Positions 1 to 8,691 of a stretch of 64,000 bases of DNA are shown here, piece after piece. The translations under genes and the position numbers were made by a program. Every line of letters starts with the position of its first letter. The first letter of the stretch is position 1. The notes under the pieces are model-generated. The model did not search any database. It worked only from the letters and a program-made list of their open reading frames with translations, and had not been told where the DNA came from. This DNA comes from Niveispirillum cyanobacteriorum (GTDB lineage: Bacteria; Pseudomonadota; Alphaproteobacteria; Azospirillales; Azospirillaceae), in the NCBI RefSeq assembly GCF_002868735.1, contig NZ_CP025612.1:1054001-1118000 (forward strand). The letters are read 5' to 3'.

Positions 1-819
1 GGCTTCAAGCCCAGCCGCAACTGGAACCTGCGCACCCGTGCCGTCAGCCTGATCGATGATCTGCTGGCGTCGGACGGTCTTTACGGACGGTCGATGCGCG
101 ACACGGTGTGGGCGGCGCAGACGCTGCGCATGCAGAAGCCGGGGAGGCTGGCGCTGGACCGGCCGCTGCGCATCGCGGTCAGCCTGTCCGGGCTGGACGG
201 GCAATTGCCGGAACCCGATATCGTGGCGATGATCGGGCAATCGGCCAGGCTCTGCGCCGATCTGGGCCATAAGGTGGAGAACCGGGAACTGCCGCTGGAT
301 CTGGCCGCACTGAACCGAGCCTTCGATATCCTCTGGTCCTATGGCGCGGGTGAGGTGGCGGATATTTTCCAGGCCAAGCTAGGCACGGCGGCCAGCGACC
401 TGCTGGAGCCCTGGACAATGGGGCTGGCCCAGCGGCGCCGGGACATCGCGCCCGACGATCTGGCGGGTGCGCTGTCGGCCATCGGCCGCATCGACCTGCA
501 TCTGGCCCGGTTCTGGGAGGAGTTTGACATGGTGCTGAGCCCCGTTGCCGGCAGCACCGCGCCCAAGCTAGGCGTGCTGGCACCCGACCGGGCGTTCGAC
601 GCGCTGTGGCGTGACCATTTCCGCCATGTCAACCATACGCAATTGCAGAATATGGCCGGATATCCGGGCCTGTCGCTGCCGCTGTTCGAGGGGGCGGAGG
701 GAATGCCGGCGGGGGCGATGTTCTGGACCGGCCATGGCGGGGATGATCTGCTGCTGGCGCTGGGAACCAGCCTAGAGGCGGCGCACCCCTGGGCACACCG
801 CCGGCCGCCGGTCGCCTGA
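1..819 (+). CDS. Amidase signature family protein, C-terminal part (5' end outside window)
   Basis: The frame is open from base 1 to a TGA at 817-819, giving 272 visible residues. It opens with GFKPSRN, which fits the G-x-K-P-S segment of amidase-signature hydrolases (GatA/AmiE superfamily). These enzymes cleave amide bonds with a Ser-cisSer-Lys triad; the catalytic residues lie upstream of the window and cannot be checked. The C-terminal part has the expected features: a region around QNMAGYPGLSLP that matches the family's conserved late 'N..G.P..S.P' element, and an ending typical for the family. An exported esterase starts 14 bases downstream on the same strand, so the two are probably co-transcribed. 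Substrate cannot be told from the sequence. Confidence 0.85.
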   Translation, partial: GFKPSRNWNLRTRAVSLIDDLLASDGLYGRSMRDTVWAAQTLRMQKPGRLALDRPLRIAVSLSGLDGQLPEPDIVAMIGQSARLCADLGHKVENRELPLDLAALNRAFDILWSYGAGEVADIFQAKLGTAASDLLEPWTMGLAQRRRDIAPDDLAGALSAIGRIDLHLARFWEEFDMVLSPVAGSTAPKLGVLAPDRAFDALWRDHFRHVNHTQLQNMAGYPGLSLPLFEGAEGMPAGAMFWTGHGGDDLLLALGTSLEAAHPWAHRRPPVA

Positions 820-833
820 GAGGGATGAAAGAT

Positions 834-1721
834 ATGGCAACCCGTTCGACCCTGAAGCCGCTGCTGCTGGGGGCGTGCCTGCTGGCCTTGTCCCCGCTGC
901 CCGCCCTGGCAACGGACCCGGCGCCGGTGGCACAGGTCGCCATGCCTGACACGGAGACCTGGGACATCCAGGCGGCCCACGGCCAGACCTACCGTATCTT
1001 TGTCTCCAGGCCCCAGGGCGAAGCGCCCAAGGATGGCTATCCGGTCCTGTATGTGCTGGACGGCAATGCCATGTTCGCCGGCTTCGCGGAGGCGCGGCGC
1101 ATCCAGAGCGTCTATAGGGACGGTCAGGACAAGATGATCGTGGTGGGCATCGGCTATCCCGGTGACACACCCTATGACCCGCGCCGCATGGGCGATTTCA
1201 CCGCCCCCATCGCCACTCCGGCCCTGAAGGCGCTGTACAAGGAATTCCCGGCCGGCGGGCGTGACCAGTTCGTGGCTTTCCTTATTGATCAGCTACGACC
1301 GGAGATCGCGAAGCGCTATAACATCCATCCGGTGCGCCAGTCGCTCTACGGTCATTCGCTGGGCGGGCTGTTCGCGCTGCATATGCTGTATTCCCGTCCC
1401 GGTGCCTTTCACACCATCATCGCGGCCAGCCCGTCGATCTGGTGGGATAACCAGGCCATCGTCGCGGAAGAACCGGCCTTCAGGGCCAGGCTGGAAAAGG
1501 AACCGGCCCTGGGCCGGGGCACCCGCCTGCTGATGCTGACCGGCGAGCGGGAGGAGACAGAGGTGACCGTCACCGACAGTGCAGCCCTGGCCAAGCGACT
1601 GGAGCCGCTGTCAGCCTATGGACTGCGCAGCAGTTACAAGGTGCTGGATGGTGAAACCCATGTCACCGTGCCGGCCCGGTCGGTAACCATGGTGCTACGC
1701 GCGGTGATGCAGTGGCCGTGA
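834..1721 (+). CDS. Exported alpha/beta-hydrolase, Fes/IroE-like putative esterase
   Basis: A 295-residue protein. An ATG also exists at 825, but the AGAGGG at 819-824 is well spaced only for the ATG at 834, which gives MATRSTLKPLLLG and a clean signal peptide ending ALA before TDPAP. The nucleophile elbow GHSLGG lies near residue 173, and a likely catalytic His is in DGETHVTVP near the C-terminus. The 'YVLDGN' strand near the N-terminus is typical of the Pfam Esterase (PF00756) group, which includes the trilactone siderophore esterases Fes and IroE. The nearby siderophore receptor at 3640-5799 makes a role in periplasmic processing of a ferric siderophore plausible, but a general carboxylesterase is equally possible. 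Confidence 0.85.
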   Translation: MATRSTLKPLLLGACLLALSPLPALATDPAPVAQVAMPDTETWDIQAAHGQTYRIFVSRPQGEAPKDGYPVLYVLDGNAMFAGFAEARRIQSVYRDGQDKMIVVGIGYPGDTPYDPRRMGDFTAPIATPALKALYKEFPAGGRDQFVAFLIDQLRPEIAKRYNIHPVRQSLYGHSLGGLFALHMLYSRPGAFHTIIAASPSIWWDNQAIVAEEPAFRARLEKEPALGRGTRLLMLTGEREETEVTVTDSAALAKRLEPLSAYGLRSSYKVLDGETHVTVPARSVTMVLRAVMQWP

Positions 1722-1764
1722 GGCTTTTTTTGGGGGGGAACTCGGGTCGAAGCCTAACGCCCCC

Positions 1765-1797
1765 AAAAGAACACCCCCGGTTTTCACCAGGGGTGTC
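1765..1797 (-). terminator. Rho-independent terminator after the amidohydrolase gene
   Basis: Read on the minus strand, a 7-bp stem ACACCCC/GGGGTGT (1771-1777 with 1790-1796) is followed directly by TTCTTTT. It sits 26 bases past the stop of the minus-strand amidohydrolase. On the plus strand the same hairpin lacks a T-run, so it mainly serves the minus-strand gene. Confidence 0.7.
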
Positions 1798-1822
1798 AAG
1801 TCGACAGCAAACCTGCTGGGTT

Positions 1823-3583
1823 TCAGGGCTTGGCCCCGAACTTTTCCAGGGTGCCATGCACCGCCTTACCTTCGAACAGGGTCAGCAGTACATTAGTCGC
1901 CGCGATCCGCATCGGCTCCACCTTGAAGATGTCCTGGTCCAGGACGACCAGATCGGCGCTCTTGCCCGGCTTGATGGAGCCGGTCAGGTCTTCCATGCTG
2001 TTGGCATAGGCGACGTCGATCGTATGGGCCTTCACCGCCTCCTCCAGGGTCAGAACCTCGCCCGGCAGCAGTGGCGGGGTCGCCGGTTCCTCGTAATTCA
2101 CGCGGGTGATGGCCACCTGCAGGCCCGCCAGCGGATTGGCGGTCGCCACGGGCCAGTCAGCGCCATAGGCGATGATGCCGCCGCCATTCAGGATGCTTTT
2201 GACCGGATAGATCCATTGTGACCGGACGGGACCGATCACCTGCTTGGTCAGGTCCATATAGGGATAGTTGCTGGCCCAGGTCGCCTGGAACTGCGCGATC
2301 ACACCCAACTGGCCGAACCGCGGCTGGTCGGCCGGGTCCACGACATTCATATGGGTGATCATCGGGCGATAGAGGCTGCCATTGGCGGCCTTGGCGCGTT
2401 CAAACACATCCAGTGCCACCCGTGTGGCGGCATCACCGATGGCGTGGACATAGGGCTGTATGCCGGCGGCACCAAGCTGGGTCACGGCCTTTTCGAACGT
2501 TTCGGGCGTGATCTGCAGGGTACCGTGATTGTGCGGATCACCCACATAGGGCTCGATCATCGCCGCCGTCTTCTGCGGGATCACACCATCGGCATAGAAT
2601 TTCACGGCGCGGGCCTTGAAACCGTAGGTTTCGGCCCGTTTCGCCGCCGCCAGAAGGTTGGGGATCTGCTCCAGGCCCTGATCATTCTCCCATTTCATGG
2701 CGACGGCGACATGGCTGGTCAATTCGCCCTTGTCCTTCACGGCCTTGTAGGCGTCCAGCACGGCGCTGGCACCCTGCGCGCCGACCCCGATCCCGGCATC
2801 GTGCCAGTTGGTGATGCCCAGGCTGTTAAGGATGGCGGCCGTATAGATGATCGAGTGCTGCAACTCTTCGGCGGTCGGCGGGGGAACGAGGGATTGGACC
2901 AACGCCGTGGCGGCTTCCTGCAGGCCACCCACCGGCTCCCCTGTCTTCGGGTCCTTGTCGATCTGGCCGTTCAGCGGGTTTGGCGTGCCCTTGGTGATAC
3001 CCGCCATCGACAGGGCCTTGGAATTGACCCAATAGCTGTGGCCACCCACGGATTCGAAGACCAGCGGACGGTCGGTGGACACGGCGTCCAGCACCTCCTT
3101 GCGGGGGATGCCATTGGGCGGAAACAGCGCGTCCTGCCAGCCCACGCCATAGATGGTGCCGGTTCCGGGGGCCGCCTGGATGCAGCCGGCGATGATGCGC
3201 TGATAATCCTCCAGCGTCTTGCCTTCATGCAGGGAGCAGCGGGAATAGGCCAGGCCACCGAACACGGGATGCACATGCGCATCGCCGAAAGACGGCATCA
3301 GCAGCCGCCCGCCCAGATCGACTACCCGTGTCCCGTCACCCTTGTACCGGGACAGATCGGCAGACGTCCCCACGGCGACGATCTTGCCATCGTCCACGGC
3401 CACGGCCTCTGCCCAGGGCTGGCCCGGTTCCACGGTATAGACGCGGGCATTGGTTAACAGCAGGTCGGCAGCCGGAGCCTTTTCCGGCTTGTCCCCGCAA
3501 GACACAAGGGCGGTGGTGCCCAGCAGCAGCAACAGCCCTTCCACGCAACGAATACGGGTGCGGCCTGACAGCATCGACATCAA
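1823..3583 (-). CDS. Lipoprotein amidohydrolase, amidohydrolase-3 (YtcJ-like) family
   Basis: A 586-residue protein. The N-terminus is a lipoprotein signal: Arg-rich start, leucine-rich core and lipobox LVSC followed by G, so the mature protein is probably anchored to a membrane by its N-terminal Cys. The body matches metal-dependent YtcJ-like amidohydrolases: a small beta-sandwich beginning LLTNARVYT, the metal-binding HxH in GDAHVHP near residue 105, a later His in HAIGDAA, and an Asp in YGADWP. Such enzymes hydrolyse cyclic amides or N-acyl groups; the substrate here is unknown. It lies 57 bases downstream of the receptor at 3640-5799 on the same strand, but a TTCG-loop hairpin separates them. 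Confidence 0.88.
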   Translation of the reverse strand: MMSMLSGRTRIRCVEGLLLLLGTTALVSCGDKPEKAPAADLLLTNARVYTVEPGQPWAEAVAVDDGKIVAVGTSADLSRYKGDGTRVVDLGGRLLMPSFGDAHVHPVFGGLAYSRCSLHEGKTLEDYQRIIAGCIQAAPGTGTIYGVGWQDALFPPNGIPRKEVLDAVSTDRPLVFESVGGHSYWVNSKALSMAGITKGTPNPLNGQIDKDPKTGEPVGGLQEAATALVQSLVPPPTAEELQHSIIYTAAILNSLGITNWHDAGIGVGAQGASAVLDAYKAVKDKGELTSHVAVAMKWENDQGLEQIPNLLAAAKRAETYGFKARAVKFYADGVIPQKTAAMIEPYVGDPHNHGTLQITPETFEKAVTQLGAAGIQPYVHAIGDAATRVALDVFERAKAANGSLYRPMITHMNVVDPADQPRFGQLGVIAQFQATWASNYPYMDLTKQVIGPVRSQWIYPVKSILNGGGIIAYGADWPVATANPLAGLQVAITRVNYEEPATPPLLPGEVLTLEEAVKAHTIDVAYANSMEDLTGSIKPGKSADLVVLDQDIFKVEPMRIAATNVLLTLFEGKAVHGTLEKFGAKP

Positions 3584-3598
3584 TCACCTCTCCTCAAG

Positions 3599-3624
3599 AA
3601 TCGAAAGGGCGGCCGAAGCCGCCC
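3599..3624 (-). terminator. TTCG-tetraloop hairpin between receptor and amidohydrolase
   Basis: On the minus strand a perfect 7-bp stem GGGCGGC-TTCG-GCCGCCC (3607-3624) is followed by TTTCGATT. The T-run is short, so this may be an attenuating terminator that lowers read-through from the receptor into the amidohydrolase. Confidence 0.6.
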
Positions 3625-3639
3625 TTCCCTCCATTGTCA

Positions 3640-5799
3640 TCAGAACTTGCGCGTCACCGACGCCAGAACCGTGCGATCCTTGGCGGCCACGCAGTAGCCT
3701 TCCGGCGGGGAAGACAGGCCGCAGGTGGCATAATACTTCTTGTTGAACAGGTTGCTGGCATTGACCGATGCCGACCAGTCGCCATAGCTGGCGGAGACCA
3801 TGGCATCCACCAGGGTCACGGACGGGGTGAGGAAGGTCTGGGTGGTATCGATCTTGTTGCCGATATAGCGCACGCCGGCACCGGCCCGGAACTCCCAATC
3901 CGCTCCGACCTCGAAGGTCTTGTTGCCCCAGAAGGAGGCCATTTCCTTGGGAATGTCGATCAGGCGGTTGCCCGCCGTCAGGGTCGAGCTGGAAGTCAGC
4001 ACCTTGGGATTGGCGTAGCTGTAGGAGGCGGCGATATCGTAATCGCCAGGAAGGCGGATCGTCGCCTCAAACTCCACACCCTTGGACCCAACCGAACCAC
4101 CCTGGATGAAGTTCTGGATGTTGGCCGGATCCTGGGAGACGTAGTTGCTTTCCTCGATATCGAAATAGGCGGCGGTGATCAGGGCGCCGCGCATCGGCTC
4201 CCACTTGGCGCCGCCCTCATACTGGCGGGCCGTGCGGGGGCTGAAGGCATTGCCGAAATAATCGCCGCCCGGCACGGGCAGGAAGCTTTCCGAATAGCTG
4301 ACATAGGGCGAAATGCCGGCGCCCAGTTCGCCGATGATGCCGCCGCGATAGGACCAGGCATTCTGCCTCAGCTCACGCACGCCGTTGCGCTCCGATGTCG
4401 ACCGGTCGCGCCGCGCGCCCAGCAGGACATGGACGCGGTCGCCCCAACTGATCTGGTCCTGCACATAGAGGCCCAGTTGGGTGCTCTTGTAATCCAGGAA
4501 GTTGGTATAGCTATAGCCGAAGCTGGCGCCATATTGCGGATTATAGATATTGATCGGCGGCGGGCTGGGGCCGTTGAAGCAGCCATACAGGCCCTGATAA
4601 TCGTCGCAGGAGAAGCCCTCATCCTTGCTCTGCTTGAACCAGGTATAGTCAATGCCGAACAGGACATTGTGCTTGATGTCACCGGTCATGAAGGTCACCG
4701 ACAGGTTGTTATCGGTATTCAGCACCTTACTCTTCTCCCGGTTCACGTAGTATTCGCGCTTCAGCAGGGTTTCAGCCGCATCGGCGAACGGATTTGCATA
4801 GGCGAAATAGCCGCCGTCGGACAGGTCGGCATAGACCTCCTTGTAATCCGTATCCATGTAGGAATAGCGGGTACGGCTGTTGAAGACGATATCCTGGGTG
4901 AACTTGTGGCTGAACAGAGCGGACCCGGATGTGTATTGAGTGTCCATGCCGCCAAAATCTGGCTCGCCCTGGTAGAAGTTGAAGGCCACCCGCTTGGTCT
5001 TGTTGGGCGCCAGAATAGACTTGGATATCGGCACATAGCCCAGGGAGCCCTGGCTGTCATCCTGGTACAGACCGATCAGGGTCAGACTGGTGTCAGGCGT
5101 GATGTCCAAGGTGAGCGACGGGTTGATCAGGATACGGTCGTCCGGTGTTCCCCACTGGGATTCCCCGTCACGCCCCACCGCCACCAGGCGCGCGGCCACC
5201 GTCTCGGACAGGGCACCGGTCACGTCGCCCTGGATCTGCTTGCGCTTGTCGGTACCGAAAACGATTCCGACCTCGCCCCCCGTCTCGAATTTCGGGGTCT
5301 TGCTGGCGCCGTTCAGGATGCCGCCGGGGCCGCCGGCACCGTACAGAACCGAGGACGGGCCACGCATCACTTCGGCGCGTTCCAGCGTGAAGGTCTCCAG
5401 CCGGGCGCCATAGATGAAATCGGGCATGCGCTTCAGCCCGTCGAGGTACTGGGCGGCATCGAAGCCGCGGGCCGTGACGAAGTCGCCGCGGCTATCGACG
5501 CTGGTGGCACCCGACACGCCGGCGCTGTAGCGATAGATGTCCTGCAGATCCACGGCCGTGCGGTCGCGGAATTCCTGATCGGTGATGACGCTGATCGCCT
5601 GCGGCGTCTCGATCAGGGCGGCATTGGTCTTGGTCCCGACCAGGGCCCGCTCACCGACCACGACGATCTCTTCCAGCGCGTCGCCACTGCCGTCCTGCTG
5701 CGCCATCGCCACGCCAGGTAGCGCCAGGGTCGACAGCAGCGCCAGTCGCAGCGCCCTCGTCGGGAATGTTGACTTGGTTCCGTTAAGCATCATTTCCAT
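3640..5799 (-). CDS. TonB-dependent siderophore receptor
   Basis: A 719-residue outer-membrane receptor. The start at 5799 is preferred because AAAGGGG lies 7 bases upstream and it yields MEMMLNGTK, a signal peptide ending VAMA before QQDGSG. A TonB box-like segment EEIVVVGER follows. The plug domain has the family's recognisable elements: ETPQAISVIT, ARGFDAAQYLDG and EVMRGPSSVLYGAGGPGGILN. The barrel ends SVTRKF with the terminal aromatic residue needed for outer-membrane assembly. The pattern is that of siderophore receptors such as FhuA/FhuE/FpvA. Its ligand cannot be read from the sequence. The upstream region carries a half-site resembling the Zur-like boxes at 24-29 kb, so zinc rather than iron control is possible. 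Confidence 0.93.
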   Translation of the reverse strand: MEMMLNGTKSTFPTRALRLALLSTLALPGVAMAQQDGSGDALEEIVVVGERALVGTKTNAALIETPQAISVITDQEFRDRTAVDLQDIYRYSAGVSGATSVDSRGDFVTARGFDAAQYLDGLKRMPDFIYGARLETFTLERAEVMRGPSSVLYGAGGPGGILNGASKTPKFETGGEVGIVFGTDKRKQIQGDVTGALSETVAARLVAVGRDGESQWGTPDDRILINPSLTLDITPDTSLTLIGLYQDDSQGSLGYVPISKSILAPNKTKRVAFNFYQGEPDFGGMDTQYTSGSALFSHKFTQDIVFNSRTRYSYMDTDYKEVYADLSDGGYFAYANPFADAAETLLKREYYVNREKSKVLNTDNNLSVTFMTGDIKHNVLFGIDYTWFKQSKDEGFSCDDYQGLYGCFNGPSPPPINIYNPQYGASFGYSYTNFLDYKSTQLGLYVQDQISWGDRVHVLLGARRDRSTSERNGVRELRQNAWSYRGGIIGELGAGISPYVSYSESFLPVPGGDYFGNAFSPRTARQYEGGAKWEPMRGALITAAYFDIEESNYVSQDPANIQNFIQGGSVGSKGVEFEATIRLPGDYDIAASYSYANPKVLTSSSTLTAGNRLIDIPKEMASFWGNKTFEVGADWEFRAGAGVRYIGNKIDTTQTFLTPSVTLVDAMVSASYGDWSASVNASNLFNKKYYATCGLSSPPEGYCVAAKDRTVLASVTRKF

Positions 5800-5933
5800 C
5801 GTAATCCCCTTTACCATCCCTGCTGTACTTGGCCAGCAACATTGATTTTTGGATCGCATGGACGTTCGATCACGGAAGGACCGTGTCAGCTCGCCTCTTG
5901 CCGGAAATCAGCTTGGCGCAATGCCATTCTTGA

Positions 5934-5948
5934 GAAATGTTATAAACG
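5934..5948. promoter_or_regulatory. Half-site resembling the local Zur-like motif
   Basis: GAAATGTTATAAACG matches the left arm of the motif seen three times at 24-29 kb (ATGTTATAACGT) with one inserted A. The right arm is absent. It lies about 140 bases upstream of the receptor start at 5799. A single half-site is weak evidence. Confidence 0.3.
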
Positions 5949-6056
5949 GGGTAATGCCGGGTAAAGACGGGTAAGCCCAAGGGCAAGGTGCCGGGTGTCT
6001 GCCGAAACAAGACCTTACACGCTCTCGACCTTACCCGATTACCACCCCGCTTACCC
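5949..6056. promoter_or_regulatory. Phased GGGTAA arrays in inverted orientation (candidate operator)
   Basis: GGGTAA occurs at 5949, 5959 and 5969, exactly 10 bases apart. About 56 bases on, the complement TTACCC appears at 6031 and 6051, with a variant TTACCA at 6039. The two arrays face each other within the divergent region between the receptor (minus) and the hydrolase (plus). One helical turn of spacing suggests cooperative binding of a regulator to one face of the DNA. Confidence 0.5.
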
Positions 6057-6133
6057 TTCCGCCACATTGCACGGCCCTACCGCTGGCACCCACCCTCTAC
6101 CCGGTGAAACGCGACACCGGAAAGGGGCATGAC

Positions 6134-7084
6134 ATGGACAGGATCGACCCGGATATCGCCCGGTTCGTGGAACAGATGCGCCAGGACTGGAAGCAGTTCC
6201 CACCGTTCGAGACCCTTTCCTTTGCTGAACAAAGGGTGGCGGCGGAGAAGGTGCGGGCGCGCTGGGCATTGGGCGGGCCGGTCATGGCCCGGACCCTGGA
6301 ACGAAGCTTCGATCCCGGTGCCGGCGAGTTGCGGGTCCGGGTATACCAGCCCGTCAATGACGACTCCCCGTTGCCGGCCCTGATTTACATCCATGGCGGC
6401 GGCTTCACCCTGTTCAGCATCGACACGCATGATCGGCTGATGCGTGAATATGCCGCGCGCGGGGGTTTCGTGGTCGTCGGCGTCGATTACCCCTTGTCGC
6501 CGGAAGCGAAATATCCGACCGCACTCAACCGGATCGAAGGGTTGATGCTGTGGCTGCGGGATAATGCCGGGCGCTGGGGCATCGATCCTGACCGGCTGGC
6601 CATGGGCGGGGACAGCGCCGGTGGCAACCTGTCATTTGCCACCTGCCTGCGCCTGCGTGAACGGGGAGAACTGGGACTGGTAAAGGCCATCCTGTCCAAC
6701 TATGGCGGCTTTTCCGCCACCATATCGGACGAGGCGGAGGCGCGGTTCGGCGGCCCTGCATCGATCCTGCACCGGGAGGAGGCACGGGGATACTGGGCCA
6801 ATTACCTGCGCGGGCCTGAGGATGAGGATGATCCGGAGGCCTGCCCCCTGCTGGCCGAATTCAGCGGCTTCCCACCTTGCTTCCTGGCTGTGCCGGAGCT
6901 GGATCTGGTGGCCGAACATAGTCTGGCGATGCATGAACGGCTGAAGCAGGCGGGGGTGGACGTGGAATGCGTGGTCTATCCGGGTGCCTTGCACAGCTTC
7001 CTGGAGGCCATGTCCATCTCCGCCCTGGCCCGGCGGGCCATCGCCGACGGGGCGGCGTTTGTGGCCCGCCGGATCGGCGCTTAA
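6134..7084 (+). CDS. Alpha/beta-hydrolase, hormone-sensitive-lipase (HSL) family
   Basis: A 316-residue cytoplasmic hydrolase. A GTG at 6104 is in frame, but AAAGGGG at 6121-6127 is well spaced only for the ATG at 6134 (MDRIDPDIARF). The oxyanion-hole motif HGGGF is near residue 87 and the nucleophile elbow GDSAGG near residue 160, both diagnostic of HSL/bacterial type IV esterases. A catalytic Asp is expected around VPELDLVAE and the His in GALHSFLE near the C-terminus. It probably cleaves short acyl esters. It is divergent from the siderophore receptor across the GGGTAA arrays and converges with the permease gene, sharing a TTAA at their stops. Confidence 0.88.
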   Translation: MDRIDPDIARFVEQMRQDWKQFPPFETLSFAEQRVAAEKVRARWALGGPVMARTLERSFDPGAGELRVRVYQPVNDDSPLPALIYIHGGGFTLFSIDTHDRLMREYAARGGFVVVGVDYPLSPEAKYPTALNRIEGLMLWLRDNAGRWGIDPDRLAMGGDSAGGNLSFATCLRLRERGELGLVKAILSNYGGFSATISDEAEARFGGPASILHREEARGYWANYLRGPEDEDDPEACPLLAEFSGFPPCFLAVPELDLVAEHSLAMHERLKQAGVDVECVVYPGALHSFLEAMSISALARRAIADGAAFVARRIGA

Positions 7085-8595
7085 CCCCCTGCCCGGATGC
7101 GGGCTTTGCGGTAGCCATAGCCAAGATAGAGCGCCACGCCGCAGGCGATATAGGCCAGCAGGATCAGGGCCGGGGCCCAGTCGCCCTGGATCGCACGCAG
7201 CACGATATCGTCCAGCACCGGGACCGCCATCATGACGCAGGACGCCAGCGCCAGCACGGGCACGGTGCCGATCCAGACGCCCCCCACCCATATGCCGCCC
7301 AGCGGCACCTTGAACGGGCGTGGCAGGTCCGGATGGGTGGTGCGCAGCTTCATGACGGCGATGGCAACGGTCGAGAAGACGGCGATCGTGCCCAAGCTGA
7401 CCAGATCAGCCAGCAGGGCGATGGGCAGCAACGCCGCCGCAACCGCAGAGATTCCGGCCACAATGATGGTTGCGAAGCCCGGCGTGTGGAAGCGCGGATG
7501 CAAGCCGGAAAAACGCGGCGGCAGCAGCCCGTCGCTGGACATGGCGTGGCAGACACGCGACTGGGCATAGGTGTTGATCAGAAGGACCGACGCCAGGCCC
7601 GTCAGGGCACCGACCTTGATGATCACGGCCATCACCGGCATGCCCACGGCACCAACGGCGACGGCAATCGGGTCCGGCACATCCAGCGCTGTGAAGGGCA
7701 CCAGCCCGGTCATCACCAGCGCGACGGCGCCGTAGAGAACGCTGCTGGCCACAAGCGCCCCCAGGATTCCCAATGGCACGTCCCGCTGCGGCCGCTTGGC
7801 CTCTGCCGCTGCCGTCGCCACCGCCTCGAACCCCAGATAGGCAAAGAACAGGATGGAGGCGGCGCGGAAAATGCCCGGCACGCCATAGCGGAACCCACCC
7901 TCATTCTCCGGAATGAAGGGCAGCCAGTTGGCGCTGTCCACCCTGCCGGCTCCGACCAGGACGAAGCCGATCAGCACGCCCACCTTCACCACCACCAGCA
8001 CCGTATTGACGGCGGCCGACTGCCGGATGCCACGCACCAGCACCCAGGCCACAAGGCCCAGCGCCGCCACCGCAACCAGATTGATGCCGCCGTCGGCGAT
8101 CAGCGTCACCCCGCCGGGCTCCCCCTGGGTCCGCAGCCAGGATGTCGAAAGGGCGGCCGGTACCACGACGCCGAAATCGCCCAGCAGACTGGTCAGATAG
8201 CCTGAGAACCCGACGGCCAGGGCGGCACCCGCCAGTCCGAATTCCAGCATCAGCATCCAGCCCAAGCCCCAGGCGAACACTTCCCCCAGCACCGTATAGG
8301 CATAGGCGTAGGAGGCGCCCGACAAGGGCAGCACCGACGCCAGCTCCGCATAGCATAGGCAAATGAAGCCGCAGGCCAGGGCCGCGATCAGGAAGGACAG
8401 GATGACCGCCGGCCCCGCATAATGCGCGGCCGCCGCCCCGGTCATCACATAGACGCCGGCCCCGACGATGCAGCCGATGCCGATAAAGATCAGTTGCCAT
8501 GGCCCCAGCGTACGGGTCATGCCCCCGCTGTTGGCATCCCTGCGTGCCATTTCCATGGGTTTGCGCATCAGGAAGGAACGGGGCGGCTTGTCCAT
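7081..8595 (-). CDS. APC-family amino-acid permease
   Basis: A 504-residue inner-membrane transporter with about twelve hydrophobic segments. The first helix contains GIGCIVGAGVYVMTG, the glycine-rich element with which APC transporters bind the backbone of amino acids. The length and the 'GFEAVATAAAEAKRPQRDVP' segment resemble the cationic amino-acid transporter (YfnA/CAT) group. Its stop overlaps the convergent hydrolase stop by four bases. Upstream (8596-8691) lies a palindromic repeat but no obvious operator. Substrate specificity is inferred from family resemblance only. Confidence 0.9.
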   Translation of the reverse strand: MDKPPRSFLMRKPMEMARRDANSGGMTRTLGPWQLIFIGIGCIVGAGVYVMTGAAAAHYAGPAVILSFLIAALACGFICLCYAELASVLPLSGASYAYAYTVLGEVFAWGLGWMLMLEFGLAGAALAVGFSGYLTSLLGDFGVVVPAALSTSWLRTQGEPGGVTLIADGGINLVAVAALGLVAWVLVRGIRQSAAVNTVLVVVKVGVLIGFVLVGAGRVDSANWLPFIPENEGGFRYGVPGIFRAASILFFAYLGFEAVATAAAEAKRPQRDVPLGILGALVASSVLYGAVALVMTGLVPFTALDVPDPIAVAVGAVGMPVMAVIIKVGALTGLASVLLINTYAQSRVCHAMSSDGLLPPRFSGLHPRFHTPGFATIIVAGISAVAAALLPIALLADLVSLGTIAVFSTVAIAVMKLRTTHPDLPRPFKVPLGGIWVGGVWIGTVPVLALASCVMMAVPVLDDIVLRAIQGDWAPALILLAYIACGVALYLGYGYRKARIRAGG

Positions 8596-8646
8596 CTGGG
8601 GGAACTCCCTGGGGTTGGGGATGGTTCAATTCAGCGCACTCCACCC

Positions 8647-8674
8647 CGTCATCCCGGCGAAAGCAGGGATGACG
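8647..8674. repeat. Palindromic intergenic repeat
   Basis: CGTCATCCC (8647-8655) pairs with GGGATGACG (8666-8674) around an ~10-base loop. This is the look of the short dispersed intergenic palindromes common in alphaproteobacteria. It sits between the CoA-transferase stop and the permease start and could act as a transcript-stabilising or terminating hairpin. Confidence 0.6.
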
Positions 8675-8691
8675 AAACAAGAAGATGCGTC

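Noticed and set aside
1712-5845. Long plus-strand open frames opposite the amidohydrolase and receptor genes
   Set aside because: They are antisense shadows of well-supported minus-strand genes, with low-complexity His/Gly/Arg-rich translations and no family resemblance.
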